Assembly (NCBI GenBank): GCA_963170055.1 | Contig: CAUJGJ010000005.1 | Location: 1 to 64,000 of the forward strand | Length of the DNA: 64,000 nt | Direction of reading: 5' to 3' | From: Halisarca cf. caerulea | Taxonomy: Eukaryota; Porifera; Demospongiae; Chondrillida; Halisarcidae | In this document: positions 1 to 12,414 of the stretch, in pieces | Numbering within the stretch: position 1 is the first letter of the stretch | How the letters are laid out: each line of letters begins with the position of its first letter | Position numbers and translations under genes: made by a program | Notes under the pieces: model-generated | Databases searched by the model: none | Told to the model about the DNA's origin: nothing | What the model saw: only the letters and a program-made list of their open reading frames with translations

Positions 1-81
1 TGTGTGATTATATCTGATATGATAGAGACTAATTGCATGCTACGTTGACTTATGATAATATAACTTTCAAACAAATTCTAT

Positions 82-233
82 AACGTAACAGATCATTTGT
101 ACAAAATCAATGCACAAAATGTTCTGGCCATGTAGGCCTTCATCAGCTGCATAAAATGTTTTATACAGCTGATGAAGGCCTACGTGGCCGAAACGTTGTG
201 TGCATTGATTTTGTACAAATAATCTGTTACGTT
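82..233. repeat. Long near-perfect hairpin (inverted repeat)
   Basis: Two arms of about 68 bases, 82-150 and 165-233, are reverse complements with few mismatches (outer ends AACGTAACAGAT and ATCTGTTACGTT) around a short loop. This is either a foldback or miniature inverted-repeat element or the source of a hairpin RNA. No target duplication was recognised. Confidence 0.75.
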
Positions 234-517
234 CCTGATCGAATGTAAACTGACACTTCACATTTCATTTAACATCCTGATATATACATGCAGCTCATTT
301 TCACTGGTATTGTTGGTATGCCGTTTTCTAAAATTATACATGCAATACAGCAAAGAAAACGTAATTGAGCACATGATGTATTCACCTTGACTATTGTTTG
401 TCGAAGTCTAAGTCTGAGAGATGTATGTAGTACATGTATGGAACATGCACCGCTATGCCAAATATTATTATAATGTGACATCAGTGGACTTTCAAACTGA
501 TATAGCAAATGATTATA

Positions 518-1010
518 TACCGTATATGCTCTAATTTTTCTTCATTCCAAATATTCGTCATGGGCTCCAAAAGGGATGAAAAGCATTCTAATTGATGACG
601 AAATAACGTGTTTTAATCCTACGTATGTCAGAGACCCTAATTATTCGTCACGCAGGCTGGCCGCCTTCATTCTGCCATTTGTTGTGCCATTGATATACCG
701 TACTGGAGAAACCGCTTTTCCTTCGTTTATATTTGTCATTTTTATTTTGTTTGAGTAATCGTCAAATCATGGAAGATTTTCATTTTTCATTCGAAATTCC
801 TTGTATATGTGCATGGTATCCTCGAACGGGCGCAACAGTTCTCAAGCTAGAAACGTCTATTTTTTGATGGTTCTAATTCGCCGTCATTGATTCTAAATAT
901 TTGTCCCCCCATTCCAATTATTCACCACCTTTCAGAAACCTTGCAATTCCATTCCAAATGACGTTTTTTCGTGACAATTGCTCTGACGAAAAATTAGAAC
1001 ATAAACGGTA
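518..1010. mobile_element. Non-autonomous DNA transposon, TACCGTA-ended
   Basis: The left end at 518 (TACCGTATATGCTCTAATTT) matches the reverse complement of the right end near 1010 (TACCGTTTATGTTCTAATTT), giving terminal inverted repeats of about 28 bp with a few mismatches. TA flanks both sides, as expected for Tc1/mariner-type insertion. The interior codes for nothing recognisable and repeats ATTCGTC-like motifs. Confidence 0.65.
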
Positions 1011-1431
1011 TATGCACATTTATGTATATTTGTTAAATTCTGATTTTAATTGGATTATACCATGTGAAATGTGTCTGAAGACAGCCTCTGCAGAAACCAT
1101 GGATTTCATCGCAATCAAACAAATCTAATGTAACCCAAAATTTGAACCTATTTTATACACAGCAGCCTGTGTCGCAACTGTACTCCAAGCACCTGAATAT
1201 GTCAAATCCACAAATTTAAATGCACTTACATACAAATCATCTAAAACACAATGTCATGCAGATTGGCTACACATCACAGAAACAAATTTCATGTACGTAT
1301 GAGCAGCAAGTTATAAATGACATTGTGTGATGTATGTTCAATCAATATGAAGTTCATGGATTCAAAAGAAATTTTAAAGTCAGACTTAATTCTTGAAAAA
1401 AAAACAGACTGTTTGTTCAAATAGAACCAAA

Positions 1432-1987
1432 TACCGTACGTCAGGAAATTTTCGCGGTACAAAAATTTCGCGGCTCGCCTCATTTTTGGGGGTCATAAAT
1501 TTTCGTGGATAAATAAATTCGCGGGCTCTGCCTACAGATAATGCAACAAAAGGTCTTTTCTTGTTTTCTAAGCGTTTGCCTCTCCCAATGAACGAAATTG
1601 TGTCTTTCTTCGTTTATCCTATAGGTGTAGTTAGTATTTCAATCTGTTAAGAGTGAACTAGTAAGATCTAGTAGGTGGAATGTAGTCCTCTTAGCAGTTA
1701 TTTGTCGACGTTGCGGAAGCTTGAAGACTGTCGGTGAAGATTCAATCGGTGCTACGTTCCTAAAGCTTAAAAAGTGAACCCAAGGAAAGTTAAACGAATA
1801 ATCTAAGCAATGTACATTGTATGCGATCGATTTTTGCATGCAAACATTTTCTATAAGCAAAAGCGGTACATGATCCCGTCAGCAGCCATTTTTTCATTAA
1901 TGTTCGCGGATGAATAATTTCGCGGATCCTTTCGAACCACGAAAACCACGAGAATTATTAGCCGCAAAAATTTCCTGACGTACGGTA
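1432..1987. mobile_element. Non-autonomous DNA transposon, TACCGTACGTCAGGAAA ends
   Basis: The left end (TACCGTACGTCAGGAAATTT at 1432) and the reverse complement of the right end (1987) share about 20 bp of terminal inverted repeat, with TA at both borders. The interior has several TTCGCGG/TTTCGTGG motifs near both ends but no coding sequence. It looks related to the elements at 518-1010 and 40949-41265. Confidence 0.75.
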
Positions 1988-3204
1988 ATAAACCAAAAAT
2001 GTTTGCAACTTCGTTTCTATCACTCGATCATGCAGTTGTGTGGTGGTACATGAATTACAATATTATTGATTCAGAATTAATCAAGGTCTACGAATGCATA
2101 TGTTCAGGTAAATTGACAATAGCATTATGTTGAGGAAGCATAATTATAATACTAACTTCTAGCACCATGGACTGCAAATTGGTTTCTTGTGCAGATTATG
2201 TGCAGTGGTACATGTCACATGCATTGCTCAGTGCTAGTGTCAATTTGAATGTTCAAGCAGGCCAAATTGAACCAAGCATTGCAATTCAATTGAATCATAT
2301 ACAATGAAAAGTGACCATTTATTTTGGCAATGCAAATTTAACGCAGTGTCACCAGAAGAAATAAAAACTCAACAGATTTGTGTCAATCACTGTGCATGAC
2401 TCAATCAAATTGAATGTCAAATGTCACAAATTGCAAATGTTACACTGTCGTACAGCCTTGCTTCACGAGTACTGATACTGTAGTCTACACACTGTGTCTT
2501 GCAAGCATGTGTCAAGTGAGTAAACAACAAAACTGCTAACTTTGCATCTGCATGGCCATTGTAATATACCATTGCACTGGCAATCTAGCCTTATAACTCA
2601 AAGCATGAGCACACACATCAGTTTTGAATTCATAAGCAGCAGTCAAAATGGAATTGAACACAATTCAATTTCTATTTCAAAATTCAATTTTGGTTTTAGC
2701 AATCGCGAGGTTCTGAACTTGGTTCACAACTAGTATAATATTATTGTGATATTCTCCATGCATGATTATTGTCCCTAGCTTAAGTTATCCATATAATATT
2801 GAACCCAATCATGCAATTTATAATTACATCAAAGTACACGTACGGTTCTTCTGAGCTATAGTCATGCAGGAGAGAACACCAGATCGATATCAATCTGCAT
2901 GCATGCATGATCGAATTCATGGATTTTCCAGAGCCACATGCATACACTATGGCACCCCTTTTACCTCTCCAATGATGTTGGACAAATATAAATGTATAAG
3001 TTAAAACATATATGTATACAATCCATGCATTATTCAATTGATTCAAGACCTTTTCCATACATGCAGTGATGTACCATGCATGCATGCATGCATATATATA
3101 ATTATAAGATAATAAATCACAGTATAATATTACGAAACAAATATTGCATGAAAAATACACTTGTCAGAGTATATATGCACAGGACAATTCATGAACTTAT
3201 ACAG

Positions 3205-3536
3205 TGAAACCTGTCTTCTAACGAAAGTTGAGACTGCTGGACCCTTCGTGGTGACCTGTAACTCAGGTCGAAAAAAGGACGAAAAGAATATAAGAAGAAT
3301 GTAATATAATTTTAAAATGGTACTGGTGTTGTGGACCCATACCTCGGCGAGTGTACTTCGAATTTCTTTAAAGAGATAGCTTCACAAAGCTTTCAAACTA
3401 TACTTTGCCTTGTAGCTGGTGTGTCCAAATGTGCCAAAATTTACTTATGAAAGCTATGTAGTCACCATACCGTTAGTTTTTGGGCTAAAACAAATTTCCG
3501 CTATGGCAGCCATGTTTTTCCATGTTAATCCTACAT
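3205..3536. repeat. Dispersed repeat, copy 1
   Basis: About 310 bases are clearly similar, in the same orientation, to 30115-30421. Shared segments include the GGACCC..CGACCTGTA region, the stretch around 3330-3400 and the end reading AATCCTACATA. Both copies stop at the same place, which suggests a defined 3' border. No coding capacity was recognised. Confidence 0.75.
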
Positions 3537-3544
3537 AACAAATA

Positions 3545-4716
3545 TTCGAAGAAGGATCATCAGCAGATGTCATCTATCTTGACTTCAAGAAAGCCTTCTA
3601 CTCCGTTCCCCATCATGAGCTTTTGTACAAATGTGGAAATTCGGTATAACTGGCCCACTATGGCTCTTTTTCAAAAATTATCTCTGCAACCGTTACCACT
3701 ACACTGTATAGACAATACATCCTCAAACAAGCTTCCAGTTATCTCCGGAGTCCCCCAGGGTAGTATCCTCGGCCCTTTCCTATTTCTAATTTACATAAAC
3801 AATCTTCCCAGCTAGCTGTCTTCATTACTCCACAACTTATTTGTTCGCGGATGATTCAAAGTAAATTTTTGCAGTATCACTATTCAGCACCACATCCCTT
3901 CAATCAGACATTGATTCCCTGCATCAGTGGTGTACAAAATGGAATTTGGCCCTTAACACATCAAAATGTATGCATTTTACCCTATCAACGTCCACCAACA
4001 CACCCTCATACTACCTAAATGGTGAGCCTTTGCCCTAATGTCATGCCGTAGAGACCTTGGAGTTCTGGTATCAAACAATCTGTCATGGAGTAGTCACATC
4101 AAATCCATCTGTATGCAAGCTTACAAATCTCTAAATTTTATTAGGAGAAGTATTCACACACATCATTCATGTATTCAATTAAGAAAGCATCTCTTCATAA
4201 CCCTTGTAAGAAGTCGATTAACTTACTGTTCTCAACTCTGGAGACCTAACCTGATATCTGACATTGTCACACTTGAAAAAGTACAAAGGAGAGCAACTAA
4301 ATACATTACCTCCGACTATACACAGACCATCAGTTACAAGGACCGACTGATTAAACTGGAATGCTACCCCTAAATTATTGGCTTGAATTACAGGATATCC
4401 TCTTTTTAGTTAAATGCCTACAGCACCCCTCTGATAACTTCAACATTTTCAATTTTATTACCTTTTCAACATCATCAACAAGATTTGGTACCTCAAACAA
4501 GCTCAAATTCAACTATAGACGCACTACAATCACAAGACACCTCTTCTTCAACTGGGTTGTCAAACTCTAGAACTCTCTACCAGAAATTGACATATCACTA
4601 CCATTCATCACAATAAAGAAATTACTTTATAATAGCTTCCGGGACCACTTCATCGAAAACTTCTGCTCAGATCTGCCATGTACATTTCATTACCTATGCC
4701 CTTGTTCTAAATGTTG
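3545..4716 (+). pseudogene. Degenerate non-LTR retrotransposon (LINE) reverse transcriptase fragment
   Basis: Across shifting frames the sequence encodes recognisable reverse transcriptase blocks: motif A as YLDFKKAF (about 3575-3600), a block ending [11 protein letters not shown] (about 3735-3775), and motif C as FADDS (about 3844-3860), followed by thumb-like sequence ending in a cysteine-rich C-terminus near 4710 (CPCSKCC). This order is that of the ORF2 RT domain of CR1/Jockey-type LINEs. Frameshifts and stops (for example near 3630, 3810 and 4370) break it. The endonuclease domain and the 5' part are absent, as in a 5'-truncated dead copy. The family assignment beyond LINE is uncertain. 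Confidence 0.85.
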
Positions 4717-5660
4717 TCTAGTAGGTGCTTAAGCTTACCATCACTAACCCACGTTTTTACATTTCATTTCAAAATCTGTTCTCTTTGTTTTGTATCAAAT
4801 TTCATTGCTGTTAATTATCATGGGCTCACAAGCATACATTTTTATTTAAAGCCTTTTTACACAATGGTTTTCCACAATCTGCCTAATTTCTCTCACAGCA
4901 TCCCTCACTTCCATCATCTATTTCTTTCCTGTATTTATACTTCCAGGTCTACATGTGTGCTCTATAACAATGCGCAATATTGCCACTTTGGACGCTGATT
5001 ACTACAAAAACAGGCAGGTACATTATTCGTAAATGGTACTCTCTCGTAGGGGCATAAAGGAACTTTGACTTCATGGAAGAAACGCGTCGCTAATCGCACT
5101 ACAGATCCAGCATAAAGGCAAAAAGTGAAAACTCACGTTTCTTCGTGTAATGGCCACATGTTCGAAGATTTATCCATATTTTCACCCTTAAACAAAATAA
5201 TAAATAAATACCCCGAGAGGCTTTTATATTTTGTTGAACTTTCTTTCACCTCCGCAAGGGTTCAAGTTCATTGGGTAAAAATTTTAGCTATATCATTGTC
5301 GCCATTTATGAATGTTGCGCACATGGATTGTGACTTTTTTGTTTGCAATGGGGGCTGCAAATAGGTTATCCATCTGTGGCAACATGTCCTGCTATGTGAC
5401 GGTCATGCATGCGTATGTGACATTTTCATACTATTTCAATTAGCCATTAAAAGTGATACTAATCCTCTGAGTATAACTCAGACTTGAGGTCGGTAATTAA
5501 AGGTTGATCCTGCTGCTGAGTCATCTGCATATTACATCTGCATGCCTGCATGCATGGCATGCAATATTGTGAAGCTGTTGTATTATTGACTGTGCTCTAA
5601 TGGCATCAGTATACCATGCATGTTGCATGGTATATGCCATGCATCTTGCCCACTGTAGGC

Positions 5661-5765
5661 TAGTCCCGCGTAGCCAGACCCATGCTCGCCATGACTGACG
5701 TCACCAGGAAGGCGCGAGTCCCCGAAAATGGCCGAGCGAGATTGGGTCTGAGCTACGCCGGACTA
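5661..5765. mobile_element. Miniature inverted-repeat element, TAGTC ends
   Basis: The left end TAGTCCCGCGTAGCCAGACC and the right end, whose complement reads TAGTCCGGCGTAGCTCAGAC, form an imperfect terminal inverted repeat of about 20 bp. The ends resemble those of the elements at 15231-16921 and 17627-17683. No clear target duplication remains, so this is likely an older copy. Confidence 0.5.
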
Positions 5766-7700
5766 CACCCTACCTCCTCACTATAATTTCTCTCCATTCT
5801 TCACCGATTTCATTCAGTCCATGCTGGATGTTGGTTACTTGCTCGCAGTATTCATCACCCGATAGTCGTGCTCTATTTTATCTCGTCTTATCTTTACCAC
5901 ATGGTCTAGACTTAGTCTAACTAGTAAGACAAATCCTAATATGGAGGCAGCCATGTTCTCTATTCTTGCCCCGCCCTCGGCCCCGCCTGACTGCACACCG
6001 ATCGACGAGGCGTTCTTCAGCCAAAAGCACAGTAAAACGTATTGCTATTGAGGTAGGTCCTAAAGTGCTTATACTGACTGATGTCTTCTGATGTTAAATT
6101 GTCTCGTTTGCATGGAACACTTTCAGTTCACCTTGGCGTCTCCTTCCCTTATTGCTTTTAGCATCCTTTGCCTCCTGCTTCTTCCAAGCGATATAAACGA
6201 GAACACATCGCGTGACGTAGCTTGCTTGCATCGCTTAGATATCAGGAGGTAGTGAATGCTTTCTAGGTTGAATGAAAGGAAGACAAGGATAATAGGGCGC
6301 CCTCCGCTATATGACTCAGTTTACCGGCCCTGGATTCTAGAACGTTTAATCTATGCTTAACCAGGATAACCTCTTTTATAATTGAAAGTGGATTCACTAA
6401 CTAACTAAAGAAGTATTTACATGGCTTTAGAACAATTTCGTTCACAAACTATAAGCAAAAGCAAACCTTTCGAAGTAAACCGCGGACACTATAGATAGTC
6501 TGTCCAGCCAGACTACGATTACTACCTTGGGTGGCCATGTTGGTATTGCGCAACTCATAGACTTCACACGTGCAGTAATGGTATGGGTGAATGGGTGACA
6601 CTCCTAGTTCTAAACCCCATGCAATACCACCTACATCACTGCACTGCATGTGTTTTATAGATAGCTACGGTACCACATGCATGATCTTCATGAGCCGATT
6701 ACTAAGGGGGGTGGTATCGATCATTATTATCAAAGACAACCGGCAATGGATCATCAGTATAAAAATCAGTCCTAGAACTCGAGTTACAAGTGGCTCAAAC
6801 AAACACTTTGGCTCGGCAAGGACAAATATACAGTGACACTGAAGTAAGTAAGCAATCAGTGGTATCATGGTACTGAAAAGTTCAAAGAAAAAAAGAACAC
6901 TACAGTACTCAGTGATATAATATTAGATCTATGGTAATGTACATTAGGGTATCCATTACAAGGAAACAAAAAAAATATTATCATACAGTCATATATATAC
7001 ACACAGCACATACTAGGAGACAAATGAACATACACTGAATATTAGATTAACACCGGTTTGGCTTTCAATGACTTGTTTATTGTATGTCTTTAATACAGTA
7101 TACCATGATTGCTTGTATGCTTGTATGTATACTTAATATGTGAATGTATATAGTGTGGACTATGTAATTGATTGTATGTTTGCACATAAATTATACATAA
7201 TTTTCATGCATGTGAATGACTTTAATGGTATTGATTTTTATGATACTGATTACGTGTATTTTCTGTAGCAGTGTGAGTACATGTATATCCAATTTGCTGT
7301 TTATTATATTGTGTTGTCTTTTGGTCCCCCATTCATACCAGCCTTTTGGCTGAAGGGGTTCATGTAATAATGACAATGGCAATCATGCTTGGTCCTGAAA
7401 ACACCTTGCTATACAAAGATGCAATGCATATATACATTAAAATTAACTACGATCATGTCTCGCATGGCTGGCAAGCACTGTAATACTGAAGCTTCACTTC
7501 AAACATTTTCATCCTAGATGGAACCCTGACATACACTGATACCTGCATGAATACATTGTTGGACTCCTCATCCGGGTGGCTTAGGACCAGGGGTGTCTGT
7601 ATAACTATAAAGTTGCCTGTACTTTTGAAAGTAGTCCTTAAAATTGTTGTTAAAAAGTTATTAGCAAACAATAACCTCAAAATAACATCCTGTTATGAAA

Positions 7701-7909
7701 ACGCTTAGTGCCCAATTGATTGAGGTGCCCCCTACTACAGGCCCTGGATGTGTGAGTTTGATTGAGGTACCCCCTACCACAGGCCCCAGATATGTGAGTT
7801 TGATTGAGGTACCCCCTACCAAAGGCCCTGGATATGTGAGGTTGATTAAGGTATCCCCTACCACAGGCCCCAGATATGTGAGGTTAATTGAGGTGCCCCC
7901 TTTACTACA
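7701..7909. repeat. 42-bp minisatellite (about 4.5 to 5 units)
   Basis: Five consecutive units each carry TGATTGAGGT, CCCCCTAC and GATATGTGAG blocks at a 42-base period, with a few substitutions per unit. The period is a multiple of three, so one plus frame reads as a 14-residue repeat (LIEVPPTTGPGYVS-like). A C homopolymer (7911-7929) follows directly. No splice or protein evidence supports coding. Confidence 0.85.
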
Positions 7910-8162
7910 GCCCCCCCCCCCCCCCCCCCTGATACATGTACCATGTACACTGTACCATGTAGCATTGGCGGATAAGTGATAATGATAAAATTTATTGTGA
8001 TGAACTGTATGCTATAGTCCCCATTTCCTGCCTTGTAGTGTTGTTGGTATAGTGGAAGTAGTATAGATGATTTACACTGCCCAATTTAAGTGGTCCCTTT
8101 GACGTACATGACGTCATCAGATGAGAAATTCCTTTATTGTGTAATTTTTGCATGTATTTCAG

Positions 8163-10356
8163 GAACTTGAAGAAACCAGAAGAAAGAAGTCCCAGCTCCA
8201 TGTTGCTATGGAGACCAGCAAAACACTTGAGACAAAGGCAAAGGTGTGTGGATGTACACATAAGCATGTGTTCATGTAACAAGAGTTGTGTGTGTGGTAC
8301 CCCACTCAGAATGTCCTGATCTGTGTGATAGGGAAGGGTGTTTAGTAGACATGGTTGGTGCAGAGATATATGTACAGAGGAACCCGTGCTAGCGGTCACC
8401 TCATTAAAGCAACCAACTGCCTAAAACAGTCGCTGACCCAGTCCTGAACAAAAAGCCACCTATTCCCTTACATCATAATCCATTTAATCTGGCCACCTGC
8501 CTAGTGTGTTACCGATCACCCTTACCTGTAATTGCTTGTGGTAATTACCCACAGTATATTTCCTCTTCCCTGCATGGCTGTCTGTCACTTATTCTCACAT
8601 ACATCATGTCATCCCCTACATCATGCCCTCACATACACCAACCACACTATTTGTCACCAGCTGTCATCTCTACTTGTCCACATGCACTGATCTGTGTGAT
8701 AGGGGAGAGTAATTGTTGTGTTCATTGACTGTAGACTCTCTAGAATTTATTGTTTAAATTATGTGTCCATTGTTTGTTCTGTAGACATGGTCCATGTGTG
8801 CATGTGGTGTTCTAGACTGTCCAATTGTTAATAAGCACACTCTATTAAGTGTTTACTATTGTAAAATGTAGACATTCTGTTATTGTCTTCTTAGGAGGTT
8901 GAGCCCCAGCTAAGCAAAGCCATGTATCCAACCAGTCAACTTGAGAGACTTGAACTGAAGGTGTGCATGTACATTCATGTAGTCCACACATGTACACTGT
9001 CGTATGCTCACATCAGTCAAATGTAGTAGACTCAATGTCATGTAACCAGTCCTCAGAAGGTGTGTGTACCTAGAGACCAGAGAACACCTTGTACATGTTG
9101 AGATGCAGGTGGTCTTGTACATGTACTCCCCCAAGAGCTGGTCCTTGTATGCATCCATTGAAGTCCCAACCTCATCTTCTGAGGAGGATTGGTGCATGTC
9201 CACATGCATGATAGGATGTTGGTATAGAGTGTTCCACCTTCTACTGTGAGGACATGTTGATACTAAATAAGGTTGATGTTTTTGTGACCACACCCACCCA
9301 CCTTGGTAGCAATGGAAGGTGCTTCCAATGACTCTCTTTTCAAATCCGTCCTCATTTAGTGTGGATCTGTCCAGATCTCAGTCCTCCATTTTGTCTATTG
9401 TGCAATGATTTGAAGAATAAAATGAATGCAGGACTAGTGTCTGTCTCCACTAGCGGCCTATACTCCTGTCCCCATTGCCCAATGTGCACACAATATACGT
9501 GTGTTGTAGAAGTTAATCATACATCTACTCTTCCTGTATGTAGGAGTCAAAGAGCACAAAGAAACTGAAGATAAAAGAACTTGGAAAACACAAAGAGACT
9601 GTTCACTGCCTTCGTGGTCATGGAAGACTTTGGGGCATTGCAGTATCTCCAACTGGTAACATTTTTGTGAGTGCCATAGACAAACACCAAATTCATGTAT
9701 TTAACACTCAACGTCAGCACCTCAGAACCTTCAGTGAAGAAGGAACTGGAAAGGGACAGCTGAAGAGTCCACGTGGCCTAGCAGTGGACTCAACTAGTCT
9801 GGTATATGTAGCTAATGCGGACAACGAACGAGTTGAAGTCTTTAAAGAGGACGGTTCCTTTGTTAGACAGATTGGAGTTGGACAGCTCAAGAGTCCCTAC
9901 AATGTTACCATATATGGCGACAGGCTGTACGTACCTGACCTTGCCAACAACAGAGTCTTCACCTTCAACACATCAGGAGAGCTAACACAGACCATTGGAG
10001 AACCAGGTGAAGGTCCTGGACAGTTCAAGGGCCCTACTGCAGTTGCTGTCTACAACAACGAACTGTTCATCACAGACTACAGCAACCACAGAGTACAAGT
10101 TTTCTCTGTTAATGGACAGTACAACAGACAATTCCAAAGAGGCCAAGTGGAGGGACCTAGTGACATCCTTATCACACCTGATGGGGAGGTCCTCATAGCA
10201 GACTTGGGGAACAGCCGTGTTGACATCTTCAATACATCAAATGCATCAGGATACCTCATCCACTGGTTAGAAGTACATTGGTCCCAATGTCTGGCCATCA
10301 ATACCAACAGTGAACTACTGGTCACAGGAAAGGGTGGAGTATATGTTTTCACTTGA
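8163..10356 (+). CDS. NHL-repeat protein, TRIM-NHL-like (3' part; 5' exons not found)
   Basis: Three phase-0 exons can be read: 8163-8243 and 8895-8960, both charged and glutamine/leucine-rich like a coiled coil (the first begins ELEETRRKK), and 9544-10356, ending in TGA. The long exon encodes about five to six NHL-type beta-propeller blades with the usual spacing. Each blade carries a core such as GQLKSPRGLAVD, GQLKSPYNVTIYGDRLYV or GQFKGPTAVAVYNNELFI, followed by a D.N.RV.VF strand. NHL propellers bind RNA or protein, and a coiled coil plus NHL is the arrangement of TRIM2/3/71-type proteins. No RING or B-box was seen upstream, so this could be a partial gene or an NHL protein lacking them. 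The family call is firm for NHL and moderate for TRIM-like. The 5' start is unknown. Confidence 0.75.
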
Positions 10357-11241
10357 CCTTTTGTTGGTTTGTATAAACCATTGTATTGTTTGTATGTAAT
10401 GCCAACTGTACTTTGTATGATGGTTTTATACAATTGATGTGTAGTGTTTGTATGAATAATTGAAATATTAACATTGTTCATGTTTTGCAAAGCACTAATG
10501 GAGTATACACACAATGCATACAGTGTACATGAAATTTTTTGTTCTGAGAGCACATTCTTTTTATAGTGTTGAAAAATACTACGATAACACTTGTGGTTTC
10601 AGGAGTTGACCACAATTGATAGATGTGGTTTTAGGAGAAACCAGAAGTGCTAAACAGAATTAACCTCTTCCTATATATAAGAAACGTTACTTGAGTTCGC
10701 CACATGCATGTCATTTCATCGAGCAAGTTCATTATATTAGGGACTTCCAGGAGTGTGTGGGGCGGCAGCCTCCATATGAGTTTCTAATTCGAATCCCTTG
10801 TTCATTACAACTCTTTCTCTTACCTCGTTGCATTGCCAGTTTTGCCGTGTTGTTGTTTCAAAAGACACAGAAAAAAGTTTATATATGGCATATTGGGAGA
10901 AAACAAAGGAGATGAAATTGCACGTTCTTGGTGCATCATCAAGTTGCATGTCTTGCAACTACAGAGCCGGCCGGTGTCCAACAAAAGGTTTAGAACGCAA
11001 GTATTCCTACGTAGTCTATAGACACAAATACAACTTGGTTGTGATCTCTGGAAACAAATGACTTGATGCGTGAAGATGGATATTGCATGTTAAACTGTTC
11101 AACAGCGTCAGTACACACTTCAGCTCTTTGCAATGTGTGATGTTGTTGTTCTGACATGTGCAGTCCCTTTTCCTAGAGGCAATGTTACTCCATCGTGCTA
11201 TAGGAGACTACCCAGCTTCAACAAAACCACTCCTATATGTA

Positions 11242-11243
<2 letters not shown>

Positions 11244-11312
<69 letters not shown>
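11244..11312. repeat. (GT)n microsatellite
   Basis: An uninterrupted GT dinucleotide run of about 69 bases. Confidence 0.95.
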
Positions 11313-11313
<1 letters not shown>

Positions 11314-11486
11314 TAAACAGTTTATGTAGTGATTCCCTGTACAAGAGCATACATTGATATTGTTGTATGTGCAAATGTTCCACTGTCAAAGAGGTGACAG
11401 CCGAATGAAGTACTGTGAGGGTTTTGTCTTCCTCTGTAGGGACGTCTCTCACATGCAGGGGCCAGTATAGTTGAATGCATGTACCA

Positions 11487-11652
11487 GTTTGCAGTGTGTG
11501 TACATGTATTGTGTGTGTATATACATGTATTGTGTGTGTACATGTATTGTGTGTGTACATGTGTTGTGTGTGTACATGTATTGTGTGTGTACTATGTGTG
11601 TACTGGTATTGTGCGCGTACATGTATTGTGTATGTACATGTATTGCAGTGCT
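11487..11652. repeat. 17-bp minisatellite
   Basis: Roughly nine copies of a TGTGTGTACATGTATTG unit, with variants such as GTGCGCGTAC. The period is not a multiple of three, so the same cysteine/valine/tyrosine-rich periodic peptide appears in several frames. Confidence 0.85.
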
Positions 11653-12414
11653 GTAGATAAGGTTCTGTTTTGCTGGGACATATGTCTGAACAATCTCAAG
11701 TTTGCTCGGACATACGCATGCTGTAAATTTGGTTGGTCATTGAAATTTTGTTGAGCGATTCAGTCTTATATTTCCTGGAATTATGGTAGGACTTTAATCC
11801 AAAGGAAAACAAAATTGCAATGGAATAAACTATAGTTCAAATGGGACTAAGTGCTCAGCTACACATAACAGCCCAGGCACAATGCGAGGTGTTGCACTTG
11901 GTGGAAGGTGTGTTGTGAAGTGCAGTCTACAACAAATCCACGTGAGCATCCTGTGCTGCCACGCAAGACCTAGCACCTTCTGCTCACATATCGTACGCTA
12001 ATCATTCGTAGCTGTGATTGTTCGCATCTGTGCAGATTTTATTCCTCCTCAATCGCTTTGGAGGCTTCTTTACAGTGCTTCAAGAACGACCTAAACCTTG
12101 TTTTTTTTCTCTATAAGCCTTTCCTTTAACTAAACTTCTGTTACCCTTGTTGTCTTCTCCATGTAGATCACTGTGTTGAGGTCTGCTTACAGGAACAACC
12201 TCTGATTCTAAGAACCACATCGAATCCCTCTTGGAAATTAAATGTTCCATCTGTTTTACAAATGACTGCAACAGCTGTCATCTCTATGATATTAATGATG
12301 TGTGTTGTAGGATTTGATTTATAGACTGCTATTAGTGAGTGTAGATTAGCCAATAATAATTAAAATTGAATCAAATATTGTTTTATTTGAGAATTTTGAA
12401 TTGGTGCATCTGTT

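Larger units (their letters stand above)
234..3199. other. Intergenic stretch without recognised gene
   Basis: No reading frame here resembles a known protein. It holds the two inverted-repeat elements listed separately (518-1010 and 1432-1987) and otherwise AT-rich unique-looking sequence rich in GCATGCATGCA-type motifs. The open frames are short and lack splice-compatible partners. Confidence 0.5.
4717..8162. other. Intergenic stretch without recognised gene
   Basis: No supported gene was found. It contains a small inverted-repeat element (5661-5765), a somewhat GC-richer zone at about 5690-6010 that could be a promoter region, and the 42-bp tandem array listed separately. A minus-strand frame at 6538-6476 starts with ATG and could end at a GTTTGC donor, but no downstream exon was identified, so it is not called. 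Confidence 0.4.

Noticed and set aside
6449..6649. Minus-strand first exon (MATQGSNRSLAGQTIYSVRG..) near a GC-richer zone
   Set aside because: An ATG and a possible GTTTGC donor are present, but no downstream exon was found to the left and no family was recognised.
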